64,000 nt of DNA, from the NCBI RefSeq assembly GCF_025979705.1, contig NZ_CP110136.1, positions 496,001-560,000 of the forward strand. Reading direction: 5' to 3'. The position numbers and the translations under genes are program-made. The notes beneath the pieces are model-generated. The model was not told where the DNA came from. It searched no databases and saw only the letters and a program-made list of their open reading frames with translations. Below are positions 51,580 to 58,515 of the stretch, one piece after another; within the stretch, counting starts at the first letter, position 1; every line of letters starts with the position of its first letter. Source of the stretch: Hymenobacter sp. YIM 151858-1 (lineage in GTDB: Bacteria; Bacteroidota; Bacteroidia; Cytophagales; Hymenobacteraceae).

Positions 51580-51912
51580 CTAATTGCCAGCCGACTGCAT
51601 GGTGCGGAGGCACGTTATCCTGACGGACTCGCCCACCATGCAAATGCTCCCGCGCGATTCCGGCTCGTAGCTAACCATAACTTTGGCGCCGTCTTGCTTC
51701 ACAAGATCTTGCCACAATTGGCCCGCCGGCTCCAACCGTTTGCCGTCGGGTAGCTCGAGCACGTAGCCGCAACCGTCGAGCCCGGTCAGGTTGCGTACGG
51801 TGGCAATGGTGGCGCAATCCTCGCAGCTGGTTGGCTCCGGATTGTTCTTGTCGCAGGTAAAAGCCGCTTGCGTCAGCAGCAAAGCAAACAGCCAAAGAGC
51901 AGGTCGGGGCAT
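51580..51912 (-). CDS. Small cysteine-rich secreted protein
   Basis: 110 residues. Hydrophobic start MPRPALWLFALLLTQAAFTC may be a lipoprotein signal (Cys20). The mature part has paired cysteines (CEDC, GCGYVLEL, SICMVGES, ITCLR), probably disulfides, around a small beta domain (VRNLTGLDGCGYVLELPDGK, AKVMVSYEPESRGSIC). I associate the pattern with unassigned Bacteroidota envelope proteins. Function unknown. ATG 51912. Confidence 0.7.
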   Translation of the reverse strand: MPRPALWLFALLLTQAAFTCDKNNPEPTSCEDCATIATVRNLTGLDGCGYVLELPDGKRLEPAGQLWQDLVKQDGAKVMVSYEPESRGSICMVGESVRITCLRTMQSAGN

Positions 51913-52015
51913 AGGTAGGGTAGGTTAGGATGGCATAAGTGTATACCTAAGAGTAGCCAGCCAGCCAATTGGTTGCAGGGTTGTTTGCCACCACGGCGTT
52001 GCGGTGGGCACTAAC

Positions 52016-52059
52016 CCGACGCAGCCGCTCAAGCACCTGGGCTCGAGCGGCTGCGTCGG
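52016..52059. terminator. 15-bp stem-loop
   Basis: CCGACGCAGCCGCTC pairs exactly with its complement across a 14-nt loop. It lies 24 bp after the next minus-strand gene stop (52083). Confidence 0.7.
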
Positions 52060-52082
52060 TTCTTCCGGAAAGTGGCCCTAGG

Positions 52083-52685
52083 TCAATACTTCAGCTCGAA
52101 CAAGGGCAGGGGCTGCAGCTTGGCATACTTGCGGCCCGCTTTTTTGAGCGACTGTCCGTGCATCTGAATGTAGTTGTTGTAGAGCTTCACGGCCTGATCG
52201 TAGCGCACGCGGTAGCCGGCCACTTCGCTGTCGGATACCTTAATGGTTTCCGTCAGGGCCTGCACATCTTGGTTCTTGTCGTAATGCGGCTGCGCCAGGT
52301 TGTACACGGCCTGCAGCACCGAGTCCTGGGCCATGTCGTAAGCATCTATGCGCTCCGAAACCGACATGGTTTGCTGGTCGTAGCGCAAGCCGAGGAGCCG
52401 TTCGTTGGCTTTGGTAAGTTGCTTGGCCTGATCGGCGTTGGCGCCCGGCAGGCGTTGCAGCTCGGCCAGCACAGCGGTAGTGGCTACCAACTTCTGGTTG
52501 TCGCTGTTCATCATCTGCTTCCAGCGCGAGTCCACGGAGTCGCGCAGCACCTGGAGCTGGGCACGGGCAGCCGCGGGCGAGGTCGGGTCGACAACCGCAG
52601 CGGTAGTAGGAGTATCGCCAGTTTTGCGGCACGAGGCCGCCGCCAGTAGCATTACCAGCGGAATAAAAGTCAGCAGTTTACGCAT
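52083..52685 (-). CDS. Helical lipoprotein of unknown function
   Basis: 200 residues with lipoprotein signal MRKLLTFIPLVMLLAAASC (Cys19). The mature chain is almost wholly helical and charged (ARAQLQVLRDSVDSRWKQMM, ANERLLGLRYDQQTMSVSER). It ends with a segment like the LemA C-terminus (YRVRYDQAVKLYNNYIQMHG, then PLPLFELKY). Remote LemA relationship is possible but unproven. Probably periplasmic, anchored. ATG 52685; 69 bp downstream of the paaD stop on the same strand. Confidence 0.72.
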   Translation of the reverse strand: MRKLLTFIPLVMLLAAASCRKTGDTPTTAAVVDPTSPAAARAQLQVLRDSVDSRWKQMMNSDNQKLVATTAVLAELQRLPGANADQAKQLTKANERLLGLRYDQQTMSVSERIDAYDMAQDSVLQAVYNLAQPHYDKNQDVQALTETIKVSDSEVAGYRVRYDQAVKLYNNYIQMHGQSLKKAGRKYAKLQPLPLFELKY

Positions 52686-52753
52686 AGCAGCTAGAACGCA
52701 AGAATTGGCCTGAATATTCCCTGAATCTACCTGCTAACAGCTAAAATCCGGCC

Positions 52754-53245
52754 TTATACCGGCTTAAATTGCTCGAAGCCCTGGCGGCAATCGTTGCAGT
52801 AGTGCAAGGCGCGGCAAAGCGTAGGGCCGAAGGGGCTGCGCAGGGTGGTGTTGTGGCTGCCGCAGTTGGGGCACTCGGCGTACTCCAGAATGTCCAAATC
52901 GACGATGCCCTGGTGCATGGGCGGCGGCGACAACCGGTGCGCTTTGAGCGCGGCGCGCCCGCGTTCGGTTACCCAGTTGCTGCTCCAGGCTTCTTCCAGC
53001 GACATTTCCACGGCAAACCGCGCCACGCCGTGCTCGCGCAATACGCGCTCCACGTCGCGCCGCATGTAGTCCATGGCCGGGCAGCCCGAGAAGGTAGGCG
53101 TCATGCGCACGGTTACGTAGCCATCGTCGGCCACGCGCACGTCGCGAATCACCCCCAGGTCGACCAGCGACACCGTGGGAATCTCGGGGTCGGTAACCAC
53201 CTCCAGCCACGTCAGAATGGTAGCCTTGTCCACGACTGCGTTCAA
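52754..53245 (-). CDS. paaD: 1,2-phenylacetyl-CoA epoxidase maturation subunit PaaD
   Basis: A 163-residue MIP18/DUF59-type protein needed for PaaABCE activity, probably in Fe-S insertion. DPEIPTVSLVDLGVI (MIP18 core), VTVRMTPTFSGCPAM with its conserved Cys, then a C-terminal zinc-ribbon with CPNC and CNDC pairs. There is no ATG: TTG 53245 (giving MNAVVDKATI) directly follows an in-frame stop, and GTG 53233 is the alternative. The TTG codon overlaps the AT-rich heptad element. Last gene of the paa operon. Confidence 0.9.
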   Translation of the reverse strand: MNAVVDKATILTWLEVVTDPEIPTVSLVDLGVIRDVRVADDGYVTVRMTPTFSGCPAMDYMRRDVERVLREHGVARFAVEMSLEEAWSSNWVTERGRAALKAHRLSPPPMHQGIVDLDILEYAECPNCGSHNTTLRSPFGPTLCRALHYCNDCRQGFEQFKPV

Positions 53246-53278
53246 TTAATAATTATTAATTACTAATTAATAATTAAG
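53243..53278 (-). repeat. AT-rich heptad repeat in the paaC-paaD gap
   Basis: 7-bp steps CAATTAA, TAATTAT, TAATTAC, TAATTAA, TAATTAA fill the gap and touch the start of paaD. Nearly the same unit as 6221-6256. Confidence 0.75.
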
Positions 53279-53281
53279 CCC

Positions 53282-54037
53282 TTACCAGTCGGCGGTAGGG
53301 TCGAGGCGGAATACCTCGGCCATTTCGTCGAGCAGGGGCTGCAGGTGCTCGGTATGCTCGCCGTGGCGGCCGCCGTACACCGGCGCAACGGTGGCGAGGT
53401 CGGGCAGCTCGAGGTTGGTTTGCGCCAATACTTTGCTGATGCTCTCCAGCCACTGCGCCTTCAGCGCGTCTTCGCCCGCGAAAACGCCATCGGCAATAAT
53501 GGCCTCCTCGTGCTCGGTTTTCTCGAACAGACCTAGGGCGTAGGGGAGGGTTTCGTTCAGTGCCGTCTGCAGCTTCTCGATGGCCTCCTCGGTGCTGGTG
53601 CCCAGCTGCTTTACCCAGGTGTTGGCGTGCAGCACGTGGTACTTCAGCTCGCCCTTCAGCTTGCGCGCTACCTGCGCCAGGGGCTCGTACGAGCTGGTAG
53701 CCAGCAGCTGAAAGCGCAGCAGCTCGGCGTGATCGTAGAGGAAATGGCGGATGAGGCTGAAAGCGTAGTCGCCGATGGGCAGCTCCACCAGCTGCGAGCA
53801 GTGAAACTGCGGCGCGTTGCGCGTAAACGCCACCGTGTCGGGCTCGGCCTCGCCCAGGTTGTGCAGCAAGGTGTAGAGCTGCAGCGAGTGGCCCAGCTTG
53901 TCCTGCGCCATCGACGAGAAGGCAATGTCCTCTTCCAGAATCGGACCCAGGCCGTTCCACTCGGAGTTGCGGTGACCTAGGATCAACTGGTCGTCGGCGA
54001 GGCGGTAGAGCAGGTCTTTGAGCGCGGTGGTGTTCAT
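53282..54037 (-). CDS. paaC: 1,2-phenylacetyl-CoA epoxidase structural subunit PaaC
   Basis: A 251-residue ferritin-like subunit forming the PaaAC heterodimer. Helical motifs DDQLILGHRNSEWNGLGPIL, EDIAFSSMAQDKLGHSLQLY, IRHFLYDHAELLRF and LKGELKYHVLHANTW match PaaC. PaaC has the fold but not the active diiron centre. Normal length. ATG 54037; a further 7 codons are open upstream. Between paaB and paaD in the minus-strand operon. Confidence 0.93.
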   Translation of the reverse strand: MNTTALKDLLYRLADDQLILGHRNSEWNGLGPILEEDIAFSSMAQDKLGHSLQLYTLLHNLGEAEPDTVAFTRNAPQFHCSQLVELPIGDYAFSLIRHFLYDHAELLRFQLLATSSYEPLAQVARKLKGELKYHVLHANTWVKQLGTSTEEAIEKLQTALNETLPYALGLFEKTEHEEAIIADGVFAGEDALKAQWLESISKVLAQTNLELPDLATVAPVYGGRHGEHTEHLQPLLDEMAEVFRLDPTADW

Positions 54038-54042
54038 GGGGT

Positions 54043-54127
54043 GGGTTACAAGTGACATGTAACAGGTGACAAGCGGGAAGGTGCGGAGCGGAAAAACGTG
54101 TTACCTGTTACCCCTTACTTGTTACCC
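54043..54127 (-). repeat. Two-armed heptad repeat in the paaB-paaC gap
   Basis: Left arm GTTACAA, GTGACAT, GTAACAG, GTGACAA. Right arm TGTTACC, TGTTACC, CCTTACT, TGTTACC, complementary in sense. The right arm covers the paaB stop and last codons. Confidence 0.75.
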
Positions 54128-54777
54128 TCCTGCTTAAAGCGGTCGATGCGGTCCTGCACTTTGTAGGCAATGGCGTCGCGGTACTTCTTCTCGGGCGTGG
54201 TGCTCCAGATGTCGCGGTCGTCCTCGTCGGAGGTCAGCACATCGGCCCAGCGTACCACCCATACGTTTACCACGGGGCGTTGCTCGCCAAAAACGGCCTT
54301 GGCTTGCAGCAGAGCCTCTTCGGGCGAGGCGGCGCGCACCATGCCTACATGCACGTGCGCCTTGCCGCGCTTCTTCAGGTGGAAGATGGCGTAATCCTCC
54401 TCGCCGCGGGCGTAGGCCTCGGCTTGCTGCACGCTCTCATCGGGCTCGGCACCCGTTTGCGCGGGCAGATGCTCGGTAACAAAGTCGTACACCGACTCGG
54501 TGTCGCCCACGTAGCGCGTCAGGCTGATGGCCCGCGTAGGCGCCACCCACATGCCCGTGCACGGAAAGCGGCGGCTGTACTGCTCCTTGGCAAACAAGAA
54601 GGCCACATCGGCCGCGGGGGCATGCACCGGACCTACGTAGGTGTAGGCGGTGCCTTCTTTCTTCTGGTGGAACGCCTCGTACGTTTCAAACTGGTCGAAC
54701 GCTTCTTTGGGCTCGATGGATGGGGGCGCATCGGGCAGGTGCAAGCGCGTAATACGAGGATCGAGAGAGGTGAGCAT
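54115..54777 (-). CDS. paaB: 1,2-phenylacetyl-CoA epoxidase subunit PaaB, tandem-domain form
   Basis: 220 residues, over twice E. coli PaaB (95). Two PaaB-like units are visible: ~20-95 (FETYEAFHQKKEGTAYTYVG, AFLFAKEQYSRRFPCTGMWV) and ~130-205 (YAIFHLKKRGKAHVHVGMVR, ALLQAKAVFGEQRPVVNVWV, ending DDRDIWSTTPEKKYRDA). Each has the F.xKKxGxxxxxVG...A..A...F pattern. PaaB bridges PaaAC dimers in the large complex, so a fused pair may alter stoichiometry. ATG 54777. Follows paaA after a 264-bp gap containing a repeat. Confidence 0.88.
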   Translation of the reverse strand: MLTSLDPRITRLHLPDAPPSIEPKEAFDQFETYEAFHQKKEGTAYTYVGPVHAPAADVAFLFAKEQYSRRFPCTGMWVAPTRAISLTRYVGDTESVYDFVTEHLPAQTGAEPDESVQQAEAYARGEEDYAIFHLKKRGKAHVHVGMVRAASPEEALLQAKAVFGEQRPVVNVWVVRWADVLTSDEDDRDIWSTTPEKKYRDAIAYKVQDRIDRFKQEGNK

Positions 54778-54784
54778 TGAGGGG

Positions 54785-54872
54785 GATGAGTGGATGGGCA
54801 AACGAGTGGATGAGCGGAAACGAGGAGCAAAGCCAACGGCCAACTCACTCATTCACTCACTTACTCATTCGC
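54785..54872 (-). repeat. Two-armed heptad repeat, GATGAGTGG / CACTCATTC type
   Basis: Left arm GATGAGT, GGATGGG, ..., GTGGATG. Right arm AACTCAC, TCATTCA, CTCACTT, ACTCATT. Complementary units within the paaA-paaB gap. Confidence 0.7.
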
Positions 54873-55041
54873 AGTAGCGCAGAGCAGCAGCAGGGCTTCC
54901 AGGTTCGGGGAAATGCTGGGGGAATGCAGGTTTGGAAGCCCCGCCGCGCTCGTGGCAGCGAACATCTACCGTTGATCGTTTACCGGCTCGGGCGGGATGT
55001 AGGAACGGGAATGCAGCCCGTAAACGACCAACGACAGATGC

Positions 55042-56040
55042 TTAGGCCAGAGGCCGCACGTGCTTGGCGGCTTGCTGCTTGGCCTGCAGAGCCCGGCGTA
55101 CCCAGGCTCCGTTTTCTTCGGCGGCGCGGCGCACCGCCAGGCGTTCTTTGTTGCAGGGGCCGTCGCCGTTAATCACGCGGCGCAGCTCGTCCCAATCCGG
55201 CTCGGTGTATTCCCACTTGCCGGTTTCTTCGTTCTTGCGCAGTTTGGGGTCGGGGATGGTAAGGCCGATTTCCAGAATCTTCGGCACGTACATGTCGAGG
55301 AATTGCTGGCGGCAATCGTCGTTCGAGGCCATCTTCACCTTCCAGCGCATCAGGATTTCGGTGTGCTGGCTCATTTTGTCGGCCGGCCCGAAGAACGTCA
55401 TGATGGGCGGCCACCAACGGTTCAGGGCTTCCTGCATCATGCGGCGCTGCGTGGGCGTGCCGGTGGCCATGTGCACCACGGCATCGTGGCCGTACTTCAG
55501 GTGAAACGACTCCTCGGCGCAAATCCGCTCCAGGGCGCGGCAATACGGGCCGTACGAGCCTTTGGCGTTGGCCATTTGGTTTACGATGGCACCCGCGTCG
55601 ATCAGCCAGGAAATTACGTTTGAGTCGGCCCAGGTCGGCGTGGGGTAGTTGAAGACGTTGGAGTACTTCGACTTGCCGTTGATCAGGTCCGTAATCATGT
55701 CCTCGCGCGTCTTACCTAGGGTTTCGGCGGCCGAGTACAGCAGCTGGGCGTGGCCCACTTCGTCCTGCACCTTGGCCATCTGGGCCATTTTGCGGCGGAA
55801 GCCCGGCGCACGGGTAATCCAGGTGCCCTCGGGTAAGGAGCCGATGATTTCGGAGTGCGCGTGCTGCTCAATCATGCGAATGAGCTGCTTGCGGTAGAGC
55901 GCCGGCATGTAGTCGTCGGGCTCGATTTTCTCGCCGCGGGCAATGCGGGCCTCAAACTCGGCCAGCAGTTGCGGGTCTTCGTTTTCGAGGCCGGTGGTTG
56001 CCTGCGCCGGGATATCGTGGGTGCTGACGGAGCCGTACAT
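55042..56040 (-). CDS. paaA: 1,2-phenylacetyl-CoA epoxidase catalytic subunit PaaA
   Basis: A 332-residue diiron monooxygenase that epoxidises the ring of phenylacetyl-CoA in the cytoplasm. Ferritin-like metal motifs: [18 protein letters not shown] and [16 protein letters not shown], plus [18 protein letters not shown] and [13 protein letters not shown], all typical. C-terminal [20 protein letters not shown] is conserved. Length is normal (309-335). ATG 56040, 30 bp after the tetR stop, so tetR-paaA are surely co-transcribed. Confidence 0.96.
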   Translation of the reverse strand: MYGSVSTHDIPAQATTGLENEDPQLLAEFEARIARGEKIEPDDYMPALYRKQLIRMIEQHAHSEIIGSLPEGTWITRAPGFRRKMAQMAKVQDEVGHAQLLYSAAETLGKTREDMITDLINGKSKYSNVFNYPTPTWADSNVISWLIDAGAIVNQMANAKGSYGPYCRALERICAEESFHLKYGHDAVVHMATGTPTQRRMMQEALNRWWPPIMTFFGPADKMSQHTEILMRWKVKMASNDDCRQQFLDMYVPKILEIGLTIPDPKLRKNEETGKWEYTEPDWDELRRVINGDGPCNKERLAVRRAAEENGAWVRRALQAKQQAAKHVRPLA

Positions 56041-56070
56041 GGTATCTTGATTGGGAGTTTGCGTGAGGAA

Positions 56071-56658
56071 TTACTTGGCTAAACCGCCCAGTAGCTGATC
56101 GGTTAAGCGCTCGGCAATCTGATCGGGCCCGAGCTTGCCATCTTGGCGGTACCAGTTGGGCAACCACGTGAGGCTGGCAAACAGGGTGAGGGCCGCAAAA
56201 GCCGGGTCGGGCGTTTGCAGCTCGCCGGCCGCCACGCCGCGGGCAATCAGCTCGCGGTAGGCGGCTTCGTAATCGTGGCGCAGCTTCAGAAACTCCGACA
56301 AAGCCGGTTCGCTGAGGTGGCGCCACTCGTGCAGAAACACCACCGAGGCATCGGCATCGTGGATAAGCACGCGCACGTGGCTCTCAATGGCGCGGCGCAG
56401 CCGCGTAGCCGCCGAAGCCGAGGCATCGGCCGTGGCGTGGCGCAAACCGGCCATAAACTCGTCGGCCAGCCGGAAGCAAATGCGGTGCAGGATTTCCTCC
56501 TTCGAGCGGATGTGCGAGTAAATGCTACCCGCCTCAATACCCAGGGCCGCCGCCAACTCGCGCATGCTGGTAGCAGCGTACCCGCGCCGACGAAACAGGG
56601 CCGTAGCCGTTTGGTCGATCTGGGCTTTGCGCGAAAGGTTAGGAGCCGTAGTTTCCAT
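56071..56658 (-). CDS. TetR-family regulator of the paa genes (PaaR-like)
   Basis: 195 residues. N-terminal helix-turn-helix: IDQTATALFRRRGYAATSMRELAAALGIEAGSIYSHIRSKEEILHR (~14-60), the classic TetR_N pattern; a helical ligand-binding domain follows (DADASVVFLHEWRHLSEPAL, YRELIARGVAAGELQ, FASLTWLPNWYR), resembling acyl-CoA-responsive TetR proteins such as PaaR. First gene of tetR-paaABCD. An exact CTAACG/CGTTAG palindrome lies 41 bp upstream of its ATG, so autorepression relieved by phenylacetyl-CoA is a reasonable inference. Confidence 0.88.
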   Translation of the reverse strand: METTAPNLSRKAQIDQTATALFRRRGYAATSMRELAAALGIEAGSIYSHIRSKEEILHRICFRLADEFMAGLRHATADASASAATRLRRAIESHVRVLIHDADASVVFLHEWRHLSEPALSEFLKLRHDYEAAYRELIARGVAAGELQTPDPAFAALTLFASLTWLPNWYRQDGKLGPDQIAERLTDQLLGGLAK

Positions 56659-56698
56659 ATTTGCTATATGCTAACAAATGTATGGTTCCTAACGTTCG

Positions 56699-56712
56699 TT
56701 AGCAAGGTTGGG
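56699..56712. promoter_or_regulatory. Candidate TetR/PaaR operator upstream of the paa operon
   Basis: CTAACGTTCGTTAG is a perfect 14-bp palindrome. It agrees with the CNAACGNNCGTTNG operator that I recall for Thermus PaaR. A second CTAACAAATG half-site lies at 56670-56679. Confidence 0.6.
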
Positions 56713-56964
56713 TTGCTTTTTTTGCAAACGATTGCAGAGGGCTTTGTGCGAAGGCGTTTGGGTAAGGCAACATGTAAGCTATTACAAGCTCAGCCTGACG
56801 TTCAGGAAACGTAAAATGCCTTTTCAGGCACAACCTCATTCAGCTTGAACAATGGAGGCGAGCCGCGCAGCCTCTGCGGTGGCCGACTGCCTAGGTCGAT
56901 GGGGCTGGCCGCACGCAAAACAGGCGAAGTGTTTGGGCATTGGCACAAAAACACCGCCGGGGGC
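56713..56964. other. Remaining divergent intergenic region, paa operon and thiL
   Basis: No supported ORF. The paa side is AT-richer and presumably holds the minus promoter. A TTGG at 56940-56943 is spaced 21 bp from the thiL -7 box. One CCTAGG at 56890. Confidence 0.35.
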
Positions 56965-56972
56965 TACCTTTG
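56965..56972 (+). promoter_or_regulatory. Candidate -7 box TACCTTTG for thiL
   Basis: Exact TAnnTTTG match, 27 nt before ATG 57000, with TTGG about 21 bp upstream as a possible -33 element. Confidence 0.5.
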
Positions 56973-56999
56973 CGCCCCTTGCACCGTAGTGCTACCGTT

Positions 57000-58043
57000 A
57001 TGTCAGAACAAGTCACCCCGCTTAATCAAGTCGGCGAAATCGGCCTGATTCGCCTGATCCAGGATACCATCACGCTGCACCAGCCCAGCACGGTGCTCGG
57101 CATCGGCGACGATGCCGCCATTATTGCGCCGCCCGCCGAGCACGAGGTGGTCGTCAGCACCGATTTGCTGGTGGAGGGCGTCCACTTCGACCTGATGTTC
57201 TGCCCCCTGAAGCACCTAGGCTACAAGGCCGTGGCCGTGAACGTATCGGACATTGCGGCCATGAATGCGCTGCCCACCCAGATTACCGTGAGCCTGGCCT
57301 TGCCGGCGCGCTTTTCGGTGGAAGCCGTGCAAGAGTTTTACGAAGGCGTGCGCCTGGCCTCGGAGGCGTACCGCGTCGATGTAATCGGCGGGGATACCAC
57401 GGCCTCGCGCGCGGGCTTGGTTATTTCGGTAACCGCCATGGGCACCGTAGCCCGCGGCAAAGCCGTGCGCCGCAGCGGGGCCAAGGTAAACGACCTGCTT
57501 TGCGTAACCGGCGACCTGGGCGGCGCCTACCTCGGCCTGCAAATTCTGGAGCGCGAAAAACAAGCTTACCTCGCCGACCCCGAAACTCAACCCAACCTGG
57601 CGCCCTACGACTACGTGGTGCAGCGCCAGCTGCGCCCCGAAGCCCGCATGGATGTGGTGCACATGCTGCACGAGATGGAGGTGGTGCCCACCAGCATGAT
57701 TGATATTTCCGACGGGCTGGCATCCGAAATAATGCACCTGTGCGCGGCCTCGGGCGTGGGCGCCACCATCTTCTCCGACCGCCTGCCTGCCGACCAGCAG
57801 GTGTACGACGTTGCCGACGAGTTCCGCCTCGACCCAGTGATGTGCGTACTCAACGGCGGCGAAGACTACGAGCTGCTTTTCACCGTACCGCTCGCCGATT
57901 TCGACAAGCTCAAGAACCACCCCGACATCACCATCATCGGCAAAATAACGGAGGCTTCGGAAGGCGCTATTCTGGCCACCAAGGGCGGCAACGCCGTGCC
58001 GCTGCGGGCGCAGGGCTGGTCGCACTTCGGCAAGCAGCAGTAA
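57000..58043 (+). CDS. thiL: Thiamine-monophosphate kinase
   Basis: A 347-residue ATP-dependent kinase making thiamine diphosphate. PurM/AIR-synthase fold motifs: EIGLIRLIQDT, GIGDDAAIIAPP (metal Asp pair), VVSTDLLVEGVHFDLMF, KAVAVNVSDIAAMNALP, DVIGGDTTAS, VTGDLGGAYLG, SMIDISDGLASEIMHLC, VLNGGEDYELLFTV. All conserved. ATG 57000 chosen, with a -7 box upstream; 20 further codons are open but Arg-rich. Ends in a perfect palindromic terminator. Confidence 0.96.
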   Translation: MSEQVTPLNQVGEIGLIRLIQDTITLHQPSTVLGIGDDAAIIAPPAEHEVVVSTDLLVEGVHFDLMFCPLKHLGYKAVAVNVSDIAAMNALPTQITVSLALPARFSVEAVQEFYEGVRLASEAYRVDVIGGDTTASRAGLVISVTAMGTVARGKAVRRSGAKVNDLLCVTGDLGGAYLGLQILEREKQAYLADPETQPNLAPYDYVVQRQLRPEARMDVVHMLHEMEVVPTSMIDISDGLASEIMHLCAASGVGATIFSDRLPADQQVYDVADEFRLDPVMCVLNGGEDYELLFTVPLADFDKLKNHPDITIIGKITEASEGAILATKGGNAVPLRAQGWSHFGKQQ

Positions 58044-58060
58044 CAACAAGCGCATGCAAA

Positions 58061-58094
58061 CAAAAAGCCCGCGGCAGCTGCCGCGGGCTTTTTG
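58061..58094. terminator. 34-nt perfect palindrome terminator
   Basis: CAAAAAGCCCGCGGCAG and its exact complement without spacer, A/T at the base. It serves thiL and possibly the convergent gene at 58111. Confidence 0.88.
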
Positions 58095-58110
58095 CTGGTG
58101 GGTACCTAGG

Positions 58111-58485
58111 TTAATCCTCGGGGTAGGGCACGAACACGAACTTCGTGAACTCCCCATCAACCACGAACAGACAGCAGAACTCGTCGGGGTCTTTGTAGGC
58201 GCGCTGAAAGTCCTCGACGTGCTCGGGCGAAATCACGCCTTGCTGCACGAAAATGTCGAGGTACGAGGCTAGCACGTACCACTCGGTTTCCATCTCGTCG
58301 GGCGAGATGAGCAGCGAGCCGAAAGGCACAGGTATGCGCGCGAACACGAAGATGGGGTGCTTCGAAATGTCGCGGCGCCGGATCTGGTACGAGGCTTCCT
58401 TGAGGGTGTCGGCTACTACGGCAAAGTCCTTGGTGATGGTGCCGAGGTATTTGCCGCTCAGCTCGGGGTCGTTGGCGTAATCCAT
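58111..58485 (-). CDS. Conserved hypothetical protein, 124 aa
   Basis: No signal or membrane segment. Alternating helix and strand: DYANDPELSGKYLGTITKDF, TLKEASYQIRRRDISKHPIF, VPFGSLLISPDEMETEWYVL, then acidic VEDFQRAYKDPDEFCCLFVV and FTKFVFVPYPED. It looks like a compact cytoplasmic domain seen in many Cytophagales; I do not know a role. ATG 58485, 30 bp after the acyltransferase gene on the same strand, so an operon is likely. Confidence 0.75.
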   Translation of the reverse strand: MDYANDPELSGKYLGTITKDFAVVADTLKEASYQIRRRDISKHPIFVFARIPVPFGSLLISPDEMETEWYVLASYLDIFVQQGVISPEHVEDFQRAYKDPDEFCCLFVVDGEFTKFVFVPYPED

Positions 58486-58515
58486 GGTGGTGAAGCTCAG
58501 GGCTTGAAGTTCGGG

